Of a DNA stretch of 64,000 nt, positions 10,341 to 20,627 are shown piece after piece. The notes beneath the pieces were generated by a model. The model saw only the letters and a program-made list of their open reading frames with translations, searched no databases and had not been told where the DNA came from. The DNA lies in NCBI RefSeq assembly GCF_022539505.1, contig NC_061508.1:96947276-97011275 (forward strand), given 5' to 3'. Numbering within the stretch: position 1 is the first letter of the stretch; every line of letters starts with the position of its first letter. Both the position numbers and the translations under genes were made by a program. This DNA comes from Lolium rigidum (Eukaryota; Streptophyta; Magnoliopsida; Poales; Poaceae).

Positions 10341-10518
10341 GAGAGAGAAGAGAGATCGAGGAGAGAATTTTTTTAGTTTTTTTAACTAAAATTGTAACGG
10401 AAATTTGTAATTAAAGTGTAATTTAAACATGTAATTATAACTAAACATGTAATTTAAATTGTAACTAAACTTTGTAATTAAAAGTGTAACTAAAATTTGT
10501 AATTTAAATTGTAACTAA

Positions 10519-10680
10519 AAATTTGTAACTTAAAAGAAATCGCGACGCTAAATTTGTAACTTAAAAGAAATCGCGACGCTAAATTTGTAACTTAAAAGAA
10601 ATCGCGACGCTAAATTTATAACTTAAAAGAAATCGTGACGCTAAATTTGTAACTTAAAAGAAATCGCGACGCTAAAACTA
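10519..10680. repeat. 31-bp tandem repeat, five copies
   Basis: The unit reads AATTTGTAACTTAAAAGAAA followed by TCGCGACGCTA. The CGCGACGC core recurs at 10541, 10572, 10603, 10634 (one change) and 10665. It lies in the probable leader intron of the second gene, preceded by a looser series of TAATTTAAATTGTAACTAAA-like units. Confidence 0.85.
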
Positions 10681-11103
10681 AAATTTGACTTAAAAAAGAT
10701 TGTGAAAAAACTAAAAGATTGTGTAAAGAAAACGCTAAGGAAAACTTCGTCCCGTGCCTCCGCCCCGTATGGTCCCACCTACGTCACCGTCTTCCCCTCC
10801 ATCTTTTTTTTCTGGCCCGGCAATCTCATCCCCAAATCGAGCCGCCGCCAACCCAGCAGTGCGTCGAGCCATAGCGCGCCACTCCGCCTCTCCTGCATCC
10901 CGAACCCACCTACACCGGTCTCTCGGTCACGCGGTCACTGCGTCCCCCCTTTCGCCACCACCACTGTTCTCTCGGTCACGCGATCACTGCGTCCCCCCTC
11001 TCGCCTCCCTCATCGCCCTCTCTCTTTATATGTAGAAGAGATATGATAATGCTGGCATATACACAATTAATTTGTTTTGACTACATGTTTTCAGGACTGA
11101 CAT

Positions 11104-14056
11104 ATGGCGGACGATAGAGCTGACCCGATTCTGGACAACTATGATCCGGTCGCTGAAGACCATATCTTCGGCATCATAAAAGGCGATATTCCATTTGTGC
11201 CGACCGGAGAAGAAGAAGATGATATCTCTTCTTATCTGAACCTTGAGGGTGAAGATGAAGGGCGCCGTCAGCAAGCAGATGATGCCGAAGAAATGTCGAT
11301 AAACGACGATCTTCAATTGGAAGTAGCAACCACCTCCGGCGCCGAGGTATATATATATACATATTGAGCGTCTGGTGATACAACTAACTGATTTGAATAA
11401 ATGTGTGTGTACTAACGCGCGCGACTCTCTTTCTTATTTTAGCCCTCGGCCGGATCGTCGAAAAAATCGAGTACGTCGTCGTCAAAGCGTGGCGCAACCA
11501 AGACGATGAAAGCAGGAGAAACATGCACCATCGATGTTGTCGACGAAGCAACCGGCAGGCCGCTGGAGCCCAGCAAGAACGCCACCAAGTTTGTCAGCCA
11601 ATGCGGAGCCGTTGTTAGAGACAACGTCTCGATCACCCGCCAGGAGTGGAATGAGCCAAAGAAGGCACGTGTTGGTTTCACTTTTGTCGAACGAGAGAGA
11701 AAAAAAGATTGCTTCAACAAGCTTATGGAACATTTCGTTCTACCTCCGGAATACCGCAAATACGATGAGGAGGGTAACAAGATTGCGGAAAACAAGAAGA
11801 GGCGCAAGCTAGTCAAACAGTTCGCTCTTTCTAGGATGGCCAACGCATTCCGGAAATACAAGCAAAATCTAGCCCATGACTTTGTCAACCAGGGCAAGAC
11901 TCCGGATTTCAAAGGACAATATGAGAAACTGCAACATGATTGGCCAGAATTTGTGAAGCAAAAGAAATCGGAGCAGTTCCTTGAACTATCGAAAAAAATA
12001 AGGAAAATGCGGCCAAGAAGGAGTACAATCATAAAATGGGGCCAGGAGGGTATCGCTTTTGGCAGCCTAAGTGGGAGAAGATGGAGAACGGGCTGAGGGC
12101 GCGAGGAATCCGTCCAGGTACGGAGGGATGGGACCCAAGGGCCAAAAGCTGGTGGTACGGGCATGGGGGATCGCTGAACCCGGAGACAGGGGAGTGTGTT
12201 TACCAGGGCAAAATAATTACACCCACCCAAAACCTTATTGAGGCAATGAGGGATGCTCAGAGGGGAGGATCAGGTTCAACGAGAGAGAACGACGCCACGA
12301 CAAAAGCCCTCGGGAATCCTGAACACGGAGGACGTGTACGAGGCATGCCCGGGGACATTTCGTGGAAACTAGGGTTCCCCGAGAAAGATGACCCGTACGG
12401 TTACGAAGCCGTAAGAGAAAGATGGATCGGGATGCGAGATGTTGTGGCGAAGTTGGTAACGGAAATGGATGTGATGAAGAAAACCGTGAGTGTACTAGTC
12501 GCCGAAAGAGATGCAGCTCGGGCGCAGCATGAAGATCATCCAATGGATCTCGGAAGCCGGCGGCGGAGAAGAAGCAGCGTGGCTTCCACGGAGGCCTCAC
12601 CGGCTGGTGCACCGACGATCGAAATTACTGCACCGGAGCCTCGAGTCGGTGGTCGAAGTTACTGCACCGGAGCCTCCTCGCTACCCCGTGGACGATATAA
12701 AGGAGATGAAAGCATGTCATCTCGTATTATCCTATCGGGAACATGTCCATGAAGGTAGCCATCGGCGGTGCTTTACCACTGGAGCACTCCACCACAACAA
12801 CCCCATTCAAGATGGCTATGCTCGTGTGACGGTGGAGGAGATAGTCCAAGGGTTTGAGGACCTGGACATTGACATTGCTACACCCGAAGGGGTGAAAAGA
12901 CTTGGAGATGTCAAGCGCCAGTTCATTCTATGGCAGAAGAAATTTATCAAGTTTCCGGGCGAGGCGCCAACAAGTCCACCCCCGTACGGTGGTGGTGGTG
13001 GCGGTGGCGGTGACGGTGGCGGTGGCGGTGGCGGTGACGGTGGCGGTGGCGGTGACGGTGGCGGTGGTGCTTCACCTAATACACCTCATTCACGTCGGCC
13101 GACGCCGCCCCGATCCTCGTCCGGCGGGTGATCGGACACCGGTACCGCCCCCAATCCACCTCCGGCGAAGAAGCGGAAGCAGTCCCGGGTTATTAACCCG
13201 GACCCTTACGTACCTAAGAAAACAAAGGTACCGGAGGTATCACTCGAAGCCTCTCCCCGGGAGGTCTTGGGAAAGTAGTGCCGAGGAAGTCGAGGCGGGC
13301 ACGGCTGCTGATTTAGAGAAATGGCAGGCGAGCGTCAAGAAGAAAATAGAGGGCGAGCCCAAGCCGGTATATTCGACAAGGAAAAGCGAGTGGGCTAAGT
13401 CATTTTTGAACACACCGTCCCAAGCCGCGAAGAATCTGCCTCGACGACTATTTACGTGAACTTCGTAGGCAAGCACTCGCGTTCAAGAACGAGGAAAGAG
13501 TTGGCGGAGAAGAAAGCCTTGGAGGACGAGGCCGAGAAAAAATTAGAAAGGGGGAAAGAAGTTGCCCAGCTCGGGGAACAAAGTAAACAATCGATCGCCC
13601 CGCTCATAGTGCAAGCCGCCGGTCCGGATGCCCCCGATATCATAGCAGCTGCGGCAGCACATGGATTGACTTGTAGAAAGTGCCGAGAAAACAAGCGGCC
13701 GACTTAGGTATCACTCTTCGTGCGGTGTTAGGCCTTGATGAGGCGCCAATGAAGGACGTAGTATTTACATATGTGAAGAATGGCCCTCTCATCGAGCCTG
13801 CGCGAGGAAGAGGATCTACCTCGACAAATGAAAGGTCTGCTAAATTGGTACAAGGGTTACATAAAACATGAAAACGCCAAAGACTATATCTATGCGGAAG
13901 TTAAATATGTGCATCACTTCAAACGTTACTTGGGTACAAATTCCTCCGAGTGAATTGTTCCGAACTGTTCAATCTGCGCGAGCTCGACAAATCTATCATC
14001 GGTTGCTACGTTCGTAAGTGATTTATTAATTTCTACCCCATCTCGTTCATTGCCTG

Positions 14057-14124
<68 letters not shown>

Positions 14125-14999
14125 CCTAACTATCTTGTTGTGTACGCTATATATTATGCGGAATGAAGAAGCGGGAAATGCGAATAAGGAACATCCATGA
14201 TGTTGGGTTCATTGACCCACACATCGTTAATTCATATGTGTTAGAACACCACCCTGTCGACGTGGAGGAAGACCTGTGGCGGTTTATTAGAAAACAGACA
14301 AGAGAAAAGTGATATTCTATTTCCTTACCATTTTGGGTGAGTGTTTCGTCTTGAGCACATTCTCTTTTGTTTACTCCATGCATGGTATGTGGCTAATCGA
14401 TGAGTTATGCATGATCTGTGCATGTATCGTGTCCGCAGGTTCCACTGGATTCTTATGGTAATTAAAGTTCAGACCTCCTCGGTTCTCGTCCACGACTCTC
14501 CGAATATGGATCCGGCGCTTTGGGGCGACATGAGAAAAATGATGCAAAAGTAATTATTTTCATTCATTTGCGCTCTATATCGATCGGCCTATTTCGTTCA
14601 TCATTTCCTAATATCAAGTAACTAATTAATAACTCTCTTGTTTATTTAATTTTCTTTGCCTCGTAGGGTTTGGAGACGGTTCGTAGATACCAAGGTCGGT
14701 GAATTCAAAAAAGAGCTACATTTTAAAATGGCGAGTGCCGACGATTGGGGATACTCGGCCACCGGGGACCAATCTATGTGGATACTATGTTTGTGAGAGG
14801 ATCCGGAGATGCTGCAATGAGCGGGACCGGACGTGTGAGAACAACATCCCGAGGAATAACCTCCGGAAGACGCTTAGTCCGAAGCTCGCTTCCGACCACT
14901 TCAAGAGGAACTAGCTGGATGGTTGGCGAGGAAGTCATCGATCCTAGAGGAGAACACTATTACGATGACGTAGATCTTTATGTGCACCGGAATTTGTAA
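11104..14999 (+). pseudogene. TNPA-like (Transposase_24) protein fused to Ulp1/C48 protease, frameshifted
   Basis: Exon 1 (11104-11346, acidic, MADDRADPILDNY...) joins in phase to an exon from 11443. This encodes a plant En/Spm Transposase_24-type domain (about 11510-12260; motifs RKYKQNLAHDFV and GYRFWQPKWEKMENG), a coiled-coil stretch, a Gly/Asp repeat (12985-13070) and a Lys/Glu-rich linker. Later exons carry a cysteine protease of the Ulp1 (C48) type: His in FHWI (about 14441-14450), Asp in VLVHDS (14484-14501) and Cys in TNLCGYYVCE (14768-14797). Visible junctions are 14336/14439 and 14549/14667. Damage: an A-run reduced to seven (11992-11998), a 34-bp tandem duplication at about 12620-12690 that shifts the frame, stops near 13130 and 13277, a lost AG before the exon near 14163, and a shift before the Cys motif. 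Role by family: TNPA binds subterminal repeats. The protease would cut SUMO-like or ubiquitin-like tags (inference). Confidence 0.85.
14059..14121. repeat. (TA)n microsatellite
   Basis: About 31 uninterrupted TA dinucleotides lie inside the intron that follows the donor at 14014. Such tracts are highly variable and prone to assembly error. Confidence 0.97.
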
Positions 15000-15274
15000 C
15001 TAACTTGTTCAAAATTGTATATGGTCATCCGATATTGAATATATATTGTATATGGTCATCCGATATTGAATATATATTGTATATTCCTCTTGAATTCTTT
15101 TTGGTTCTAATTTCAAATTTGTTTGAAATTGTACATTCATATGCATGTATGTATACGAGTACCGTAGAATATGTGAAACTCCTTCAAAATTAAAACCCAA
15201 AAGAAATAAAATAATACAAATTAAAAAGAAACCAGATTTAGGGGGAGGGGGGCTAAACCCTAAACCCTGCGGAG

Positions 15275-15485
15275 GCCTTTAGTCGCGGTTGGCCAGAAGA
15301 ACCGCGACTAAAGGTCCTCCGCCCGGCGCTCGCCTTGTGGCCCACGTGTATGGGCCTTTAGTCGCGGTTCGTAAGGAACCGCGACTAAAGGGGGGGGCCT
15401 TTAGTCGCGCTACTTTGGTCGCGGTTGGGCCACCGCGACTAATGGCAGTTGCCAACCGCGACCAAAGCCCCTTTTTCCACCAGTG
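15275..15485 (-). repeat. CACTA right subterminal array and terminal inverted repeat
   Basis: Copies of TTTAGTCGCGGTT and its inverse precede the terminal repeat TTTTTCCACCAGTG. The array mirrors the left end and ends directly at the GGG target duplication. Confidence 0.88.
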
Positions 15486-16113
15486 GGGGTACTGGCGGAC
15501 ATGGGGCACACCGCCCTCTGTGGGATGCCAAAAACATGAAGCACTCATAGTCCTGGAATTTGTCCGCCACGATGGTAGCCCGGTCTCCTGAGTACAAGAA
15601 CCATGAGGGAGGTGAACTCTAGTGGGGTGTTTCCGGGCGCACCCTCGACATTTTCATTGCCCACATCTAGGGCACTAGAGAGCATCTGCCTCCTCCACTG
15701 TTGTTGCCACCGCACACACCGACATGATGGGCTTCGAGGAGGATGACGCCATGCTCGTCGTCCTCGGTGACGCTTACTTGTCCCTGGCTCGTGCACCCCG
15801 ACCTTCGACATTGGTAGACGCTCGGAGGCAGCCACTGTTGTGTGCCACCGAAAAACCCTACTACAATCCAGGGCTCACGCTCTCCCTCGAAGAATTACAC
15901 AATGACCTAGGAGCGATGGCGGCACCCTTCTCTATCGGAATTGCATGGTCAAAGGGCGAGACGGGCAACTACGCCGACCTCAGCGAGGACGACATCGTCT
16001 CACGAGGAGAAGGCCAAGGGACAAACACCATACCTATCAGCGTCAAGGACAGGGAGGAGGAGAAGTTCGACAACAACTTGTTCTACTACCATGGCAGTAA
16101 TGAAGGGATTTAA
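15486..16113 (+). pseudogene. 3' piece of the unidentified gene split by the CACTA element
   Basis: From 15489 the frame YWRTWGTPPSVG...IVLEFVRHDGSPVS continues that of the 5' piece at 4327-4437, then reaches a stop. A further open frame (15724-16113) starts MMGFEEDDAMLVVLGDAY and runs 129 residues, with no domain I recognise. Its ATG, acidic N-terminus and open length suggest it is the rest of the same coding sequence after a frameshift near 15590-15720. No function is proposed. A gypsy element inserted 50 bp after its stop. Confidence 0.45.
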
Positions 16114-16166
16114 TTTATTTTAGGTTTATATTTTATCTGAATTTTATTCAAGTTTATAAAACCTAA

Positions 16167-16668
16167 TGATAAGGGGGATCCCAGTCGATCCTCCTAAGTT
16201 GTTGCCCGATCTTTCACAGCGAGAACACGGGTAGTAGATACTCCCAACAACGCGATGAACGCAGCCTGGAGAAGAGGGATGAATCCAACAAGCAACGGAT
16301 CGATGAACGATACGTCTCAAACCTGAGCTAGACAATCCTTGATGAATAGAAGAACCTTTGCAGCGGATCTTATTATGAACTAGATAAACGGCAGCGCTGT
16401 ACCCCCGGAGGGATGATACACGTGCACGTAATAGTTTTAACCTAAACTTGTCTTACCCTAAACCCTAGCCGTGCCAGCCCTTATATGAGGGGGTGGCCGG
16501 ACAAGCCCTTGTGGGCTTGCCTAACTTTGTTTGGACAGGCCCAAACCAAAACTAACTCGACTTATTAAAAACCCTAATTGGCCCATATATGACCATTACA
16601 TAAAATAAGATAACTAGGCTGGTGGAATCCTGAAATTGGGCTTCACATCGGCCTTCATGCCTGTATCA
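16167..16668 (-). repeat. 3' LTR of the short gypsy-like element
   Basis: Starts TGATAAGGGGGATCCCAG and ends GCCTGTATCA on the + strand. On the minus strand CATATAAGG forms a TATA box. It pairs with 18140-18641. Confidence 0.9.
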
Positions 16669-16680
16669 TCCTCCCCCCTT
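16669..16680 (-). promoter_or_regulatory. Polypurine tract of the short gypsy-like element
   Basis: On the minus strand this reads AAGGGGGGAGGA directly before the 3' LTR, as needed to prime second-strand synthesis. Confidence 0.8.
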
Positions 16681-16687
16681 CATGCCT

Positions 16688-17116
16688 TCATGCCCGCTGT
16701 TTGCCACCATGCATAAAATAATATGTATTTGCTCTCCCATCATCTGTCACATTACGATCATACTGCCATCGACGCCCAAGTAGCAATCCACACACCTCCA
16801 ATGGCAACACATCGCACTCTATCTCATCAACATAGTCATCAACTGTGAGCATACCACAACTATTCAACCACTCAAGACGTTTGGGTTCAGGAAGACGCCA
16901 TGTAGACAACCCCAATGCTGCCACCATCGCCTTGCTTATGCCATTAGTACAACTACCACCATCAATCATCAACTTGCAAGCCTTGCCCTTTATAATGCAC
17001 TGAGTCTCAAATAAACTCCACCGCTGACCCTTCTCAACTATCTTGCAAGTATCATCTTGTACCTTCTTGAGTTGCATATTCAGCCCACTCAATGGTACAT
17101 CCTCCTCAACAGTCAC
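16688..17116 (-). CDS. Retroviral-type aspartic protease domain, partial polyprotein
   Basis: A 142-residue open frame with LMIDGGSCTN, the aspartic protease active site in the D-G-G form common in plant gypsy elements, followed by the flap-like and hydrophobic strands and VCGLLLGRRWQYDRNV, the usual LLGRPWQ motif with Pro changed to Arg. Role: matures the Gag polyprotein. It ends right at the purine tract with no reverse transcriptase after it, so the pol genes have been lost. The frame is open and could be the 3' part of a Gag-protease protein once the break at about 17120-17200 is bridged. Confidence 0.75.
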   Translation of the reverse strand: MTVEEDVPLSGLNMQLKKVQDDTCKIVEKGQRWSLFETQCIIKGKACKLMIDGGSCTNGISKAMVAALGLSTWRLPEPKRLEWLNSCGMLTVDDYVDEIECDVLPLEVCGLLLGRRWQYDRNVTDDGRANTYYFMHGGKQRA

Positions 17117-17200
17117 AATAGTGCTCTTGGTATCAGAGCCAGGTTTTCTCTCCTCAGTGACTGCCTATACTGGAACAACCTCCTCCACGGTAGTGTTAGA

Positions 17201-18100
17201 TCACACCACCTCCTTGTCCAACTCCGTGGACTTGACCCGAAATCTAGCAAGCAGAAACTGCATGAAATCTGCCCAACTAGACCTTACACCAATGATACCC
17301 TCAACTATCAGAAAATCATGGTACCAATTAGCCAGAACATCATCAACACGCCGATATGCAATAACAAATTCAGTTTGGCCACCAAATGTTCTATCAAATG
17401 TCTTGCATCTCTGAAACCCACCGTCAATGTAGGTTTCCGAAAGCTGAAATTCCGCCGGTGTCGTGGAGCTAGCCAACCTCCACTTGATTGTAGATGCATC
17501 AAATTGCAAACCCGTCACGATACCGAGGTAGTCATGATTAATATCTTCACTCCTATCTACCACGACACCAAAACGAGAAACAGTAGCGGAAACATCCACA
17601 ACAGCAGCAGACGAAACAACCGAAGGCATCACAGAAACAACAACAGGGCCGGTCAGGGGGCTGGTTTGGCCGGCCTAGGCGCTGGCCTGGCCGGTCTGTG
17701 GCCCGGTCATGCCGGCCTGGGCGCCGGCCTGGCTGGCCTGGGGCCCGGTCATGTCGGCCTGGACGCCGGCTTGGAGGGCAGAAGCCCCTGGAATTGGTCC
17801 GGTGGGCACCGGCCTGGGAGCCGGTTTTGGACGATCTGGCCGGCCTGGGCCCCGGTCTGGCCGGGTGTGGCACCGGCCTGGACGGTGCAGGAGCTGGTCG
17901 GCCGGCCCTGGCACCGGATCCCGTCGCGAATCAGCTTCTTCCTCGCGACGCCAAACAGCAAATTTCGGATTTTGGCACCTGGAACAGCCATAGATGATAG
18001 GAAAACTGCACCACAATAGCACCAATCTTCCTCCACCCAACCTCCTTCAACCTTGAGCCAATCTCCTCCGATGCAAACCGATCCAATGAGATTGATCAAC
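17201..18100 (-). pseudogene. Gag-like region with GC-rich repeat insert
   Basis: The minus-strand frame 17632-17201 carries a Gag-like stretch ending ADFMQFLLARFRV. Upstream of it (about 17640-17900) lies a degenerate Pro/Gly/Arg-rich repeat built from units such as GGCCTGGGCGCCGGCCTGG, out of character with its 40-45% GC surroundings. Several frames are open through it. Start codon and exact reading frame are unclear. The capsid-type fold is not verified. Confidence 0.5.
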
Positions 18101-18127
18101 ACAACCTCGCTGTGAGCAACCTAGTAA

Positions 18128-18137
18128 TCTGATACCA
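18128..18137 (-). other. Primer-binding site (initiator-Met tRNA)
   Basis: On the minus strand TGGTATCAGA, two bases inside the 5' LTR, matches the 3' end complement of initiator methionine tRNA that most plant LTR retrotransposons use. Confidence 0.8.
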
Positions 18138-18139
18138 CA

Positions 18140-18641
18140 TGATAAGGGGCATCCCAGCCGATCCTCCTAAGGTGTTGCCCGATCTTTCACAGCGAGAACA
18201 CGGGTAGTAGATACTCCCAACAACGCGATGAACGCAGCCTGGAGAAGCGGGACGAATCCAGCAAGCAACGGATCGATGAACGATGCGCCTCAAACCTGAG
18301 CTAGACAATCCTTGATGAACACAAGAACCTTCGCAGCGGATCTTATTATGAACTAGATAAACGGCAGCGCCGTACCCCGGAGGGATGATACAGGCACACG
18401 TAATAGTTTTAACCTAAACTTGTCTTAGCCTAAACCCTAGCCGTGCCAACCCTTATATGAGGGGGTGGCTGGCAAAGCCTTTGTGGGCTTGCCTAACTTG
18501 GTTTGGACAGGCCCAAGCCAAAACTAACTCGACTTATTAAAAACTCAAATTGGCTCATATATGACCATTTACATAAAATATGATAACTAGGCTGGTGGAG
18601 TCCTGAAATTGGGCTTCACATCGGCCTTCATGCCAGTATCA
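18140..18641 (-). repeat. 5' LTR of the short gypsy-like element
   Basis: Starts TGATAAGGGGCATCCCAG and ends GCCAGTATCA on the + strand. It pairs with 16167-16668 and carries a minus-strand TATA (CATATAAGG). Confidence 0.9.
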
Positions 18642-18646
18642 CCTAA

Positions 18647-19513
18647 TAAAATATGAATAAAACTTAAGATTTTTGTTTGAATTTAAGAATCCTACTAAGG
18701 GTGCGGCTTGGGAGAGGCGCCCCCATGTGCGGCTACTAGTGGCTGCATCCCCATAGGCTTCATCATGCGCCACTGCTGGACGACATGTGGAGTTTCTCTA
18801 AGTGATGCATAGATAAGACATAAAAAAAAGTTATGTTGGTGTCTAGATAAATGAAAAATATCACATGATTTTAAAAAATGAAAATTTTAAATTAGAAATA
18901 CATTAACTTGCAAAAAAATAGGGTGGTCTGAACCAAGAACCATTTGGTCTGAAGTCGGCGACACTTACCAATGTCATTTAGATAGAAATGCATCTTCATT
19001 CCAATGAAGTTTTGACCTATTTTAAACTTAGTTTTTTTCTGAATCCGAACTATCACTCGACACCCAAAACAACCGAATCTATCTGTAAAAAAACTTACAC
19101 TAAAAGCAAGCAGTACATTATTTTACTATGTGGAAAAGATATTATCTATTTTTTTAGGCATAAATGAACAATTTTTCAAAATTTACCAAGTTCCTGGTCG
19201 ATATTTTGCACTCCATTTCCACCCTTTTCCATTTCCATTGGCAATATATTTTTTTTCTCTATATGAACTGTAATGAGATTCAAATTCTCTAGCACATGCA
19301 CGGATTGTTTGTAAAGGAATAAAATAAAGAAGATATTATAAGCTTCCCTAAAATGGAAATCTATTATAAGAAATTCTAAGCAAATGAAAGTTTTCTTAGA
19401 TGTGAGCCTGCCAAATTAGCTCTTGGGTGGAAAAATACTACTCTTCGAAACGACTAGTATTGAGTAAACTGGACCATCAGATCTGCTGATTGGGCGGCTA
19501 ATATGTTCTAGTT
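18647..19513. other. Degenerate AT-rich DNA, no gene seen
   Basis: This continues the 3' flank of the disrupted gene. A GC-rich patch at 18700-18790 resembles a transposon end, but no partner was found. The rest has no visible structure. Confidence 0.35.
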
Positions 19514-19858
19514 CCTACCGTAAAAAGCCTCTATATTTTAGGCTAGATAGACAAAGTGTGGATCCTGCATTTTCAAAACTATAAAGTTTGTCAGATATTC
19601 TCATTTGACTGCTCTCGTCTATCGTCCATATCGATCATATAACAATCTATACTAGTTGATGAGTATGAAAATGATATGTTATATATCCTACCGTAAAAAG
19701 CCTCTATATTTTAGGCTAGATATACAAAGTGTGGATCCTGCATTTTCAAAACTATAAAGTTTGTCAGATATTCTCATTTGACTGCTCTCCCCTATGTCCA
19801 TATCGATCATATAACAATCTATACTAGTTGATGAGTATGAAAATGATATGTTATATAT
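19514..19858. repeat. 173-bp tandem duplication
   Basis: Two adjacent copies (19514-19686 and 19687-19858) start CCTACCGTAAAAAGCCTCTA and end GATATGTTATATAT, differing at only about five positions. No coding content. Confidence 0.92.
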
Positions 19859-20627
19859 AAGTAGTGGTAGCCCCCTAACTGAGATATCCTCGATATATCA
19901 ATTGTACCGACCTTAACTTACAACTTTATTTGCTCCCCAAGCAAAATCGTTTACTATGAAAGTATTTTTTTTCTTTCCTCATCAAGTGCTAATTAAATAG
20001 TCAAATTTGCTTTGAGATACATGCACTACGAGTTGCAGGTTGAGACGCAACTGAAAAATGTCTTTTACCATTAGATTTTCCTCGCCATTCGCTCTATTTA
20101 TAAGTTGCAACTGTGATCCACCTAAATGAGAACTAATTAAGATAATTCTTATTTGAGTGAGTTAATCACACCCTATCTTTTTAATCAATGGTTCGATTTA
20201 CCATTTGCTTAAACCATTTTGTTTATTTTGACGATTGGAATCCTAAGAGTAGGCTGCGATTTTTTGGACATTGGTTTTCTTTTTACCGATTCATGCACAA
20301 GAGAACACAATGAGGCGTGTGAATGTAATTTCCCCTAGTTGTCTACTGATTCCAGATGAATCGTCATTTTCATTGGGTGACATGGAGCTCCACTCTAGAT
20401 GCAATCTTAGCACCGTAGTATAATCTTCAGCACTCATGTCATCAACTCATCATGCGGTTTTTCGAGAAAAGTGGGGATGGCAACATCATTTGGAACTTAG
20501 CTTTGATTTTGCTACTAATTATTGGATTGTTTTTTCCAGAAAAGGGAAAGAGATTTGGTCTCTGGATCGATTGATGCATTCAAACTTTTATTTTATTAAT
20601 TATTGAAGTAACCTTAATAAGTTTGAT

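Larger units (their letters stand above)
4438..15485 (+). mobile_element. CACTA (En/Spm, DTC) DNA transposon, structurally complete, coding decayed
   Basis: Termini are CACTGGTGGAAAAA at 4438 and its inverse TTTTTCCACCAGTG ending at 15485. The 3-bp target duplication is GGG (4435-4437 and 15486-15488). Subterminal arrays of TTTAGTCGCGGTT in both orientations lie at each end, and a third array lies inside. Three gene units are present: a TNPD-like transposase on + (5032-8371), a small minus-strand acidic gene (8621-9189), and a TNPA-like gene fused to an Ulp1-type protease on + (11104-14999). All carry frameshifts, so the copy is probably not autonomous now, though its ends and TSD are intact and could in principle respond to transposase made elsewhere. 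Several tandem arrays separate the units. Confidence 0.93.
16167..18641 (-). mobile_element. Short gypsy-like LTR retrotransposon, non-autonomous
   Basis: Two 502-bp LTRs (16167-16668 and 18140-18641) lie in direct orientation with TG...CA ends and a CCTAA target duplication (16162-16166 and 18642-18646). A primer-binding site complementary to initiator-Met tRNA and a purine tract show that the element reads on the minus strand. The internal 1.47 kb holds gag and protease remnants only. Reverse transcriptase, RNase H and integrase are absent, so it depended on a partner. By hand count the LTRs differ at about 33 positions (6-7%), which suggests an insertion a few million years old at usual grass rates. 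Confidence 0.93.

Noticed and set aside
9983..10414. 143-codon Pro/Arg-rich open frame in the CACTA element
   Set aside because: CG-rich low-complexity leader open in several frames on both strands, with no domain.
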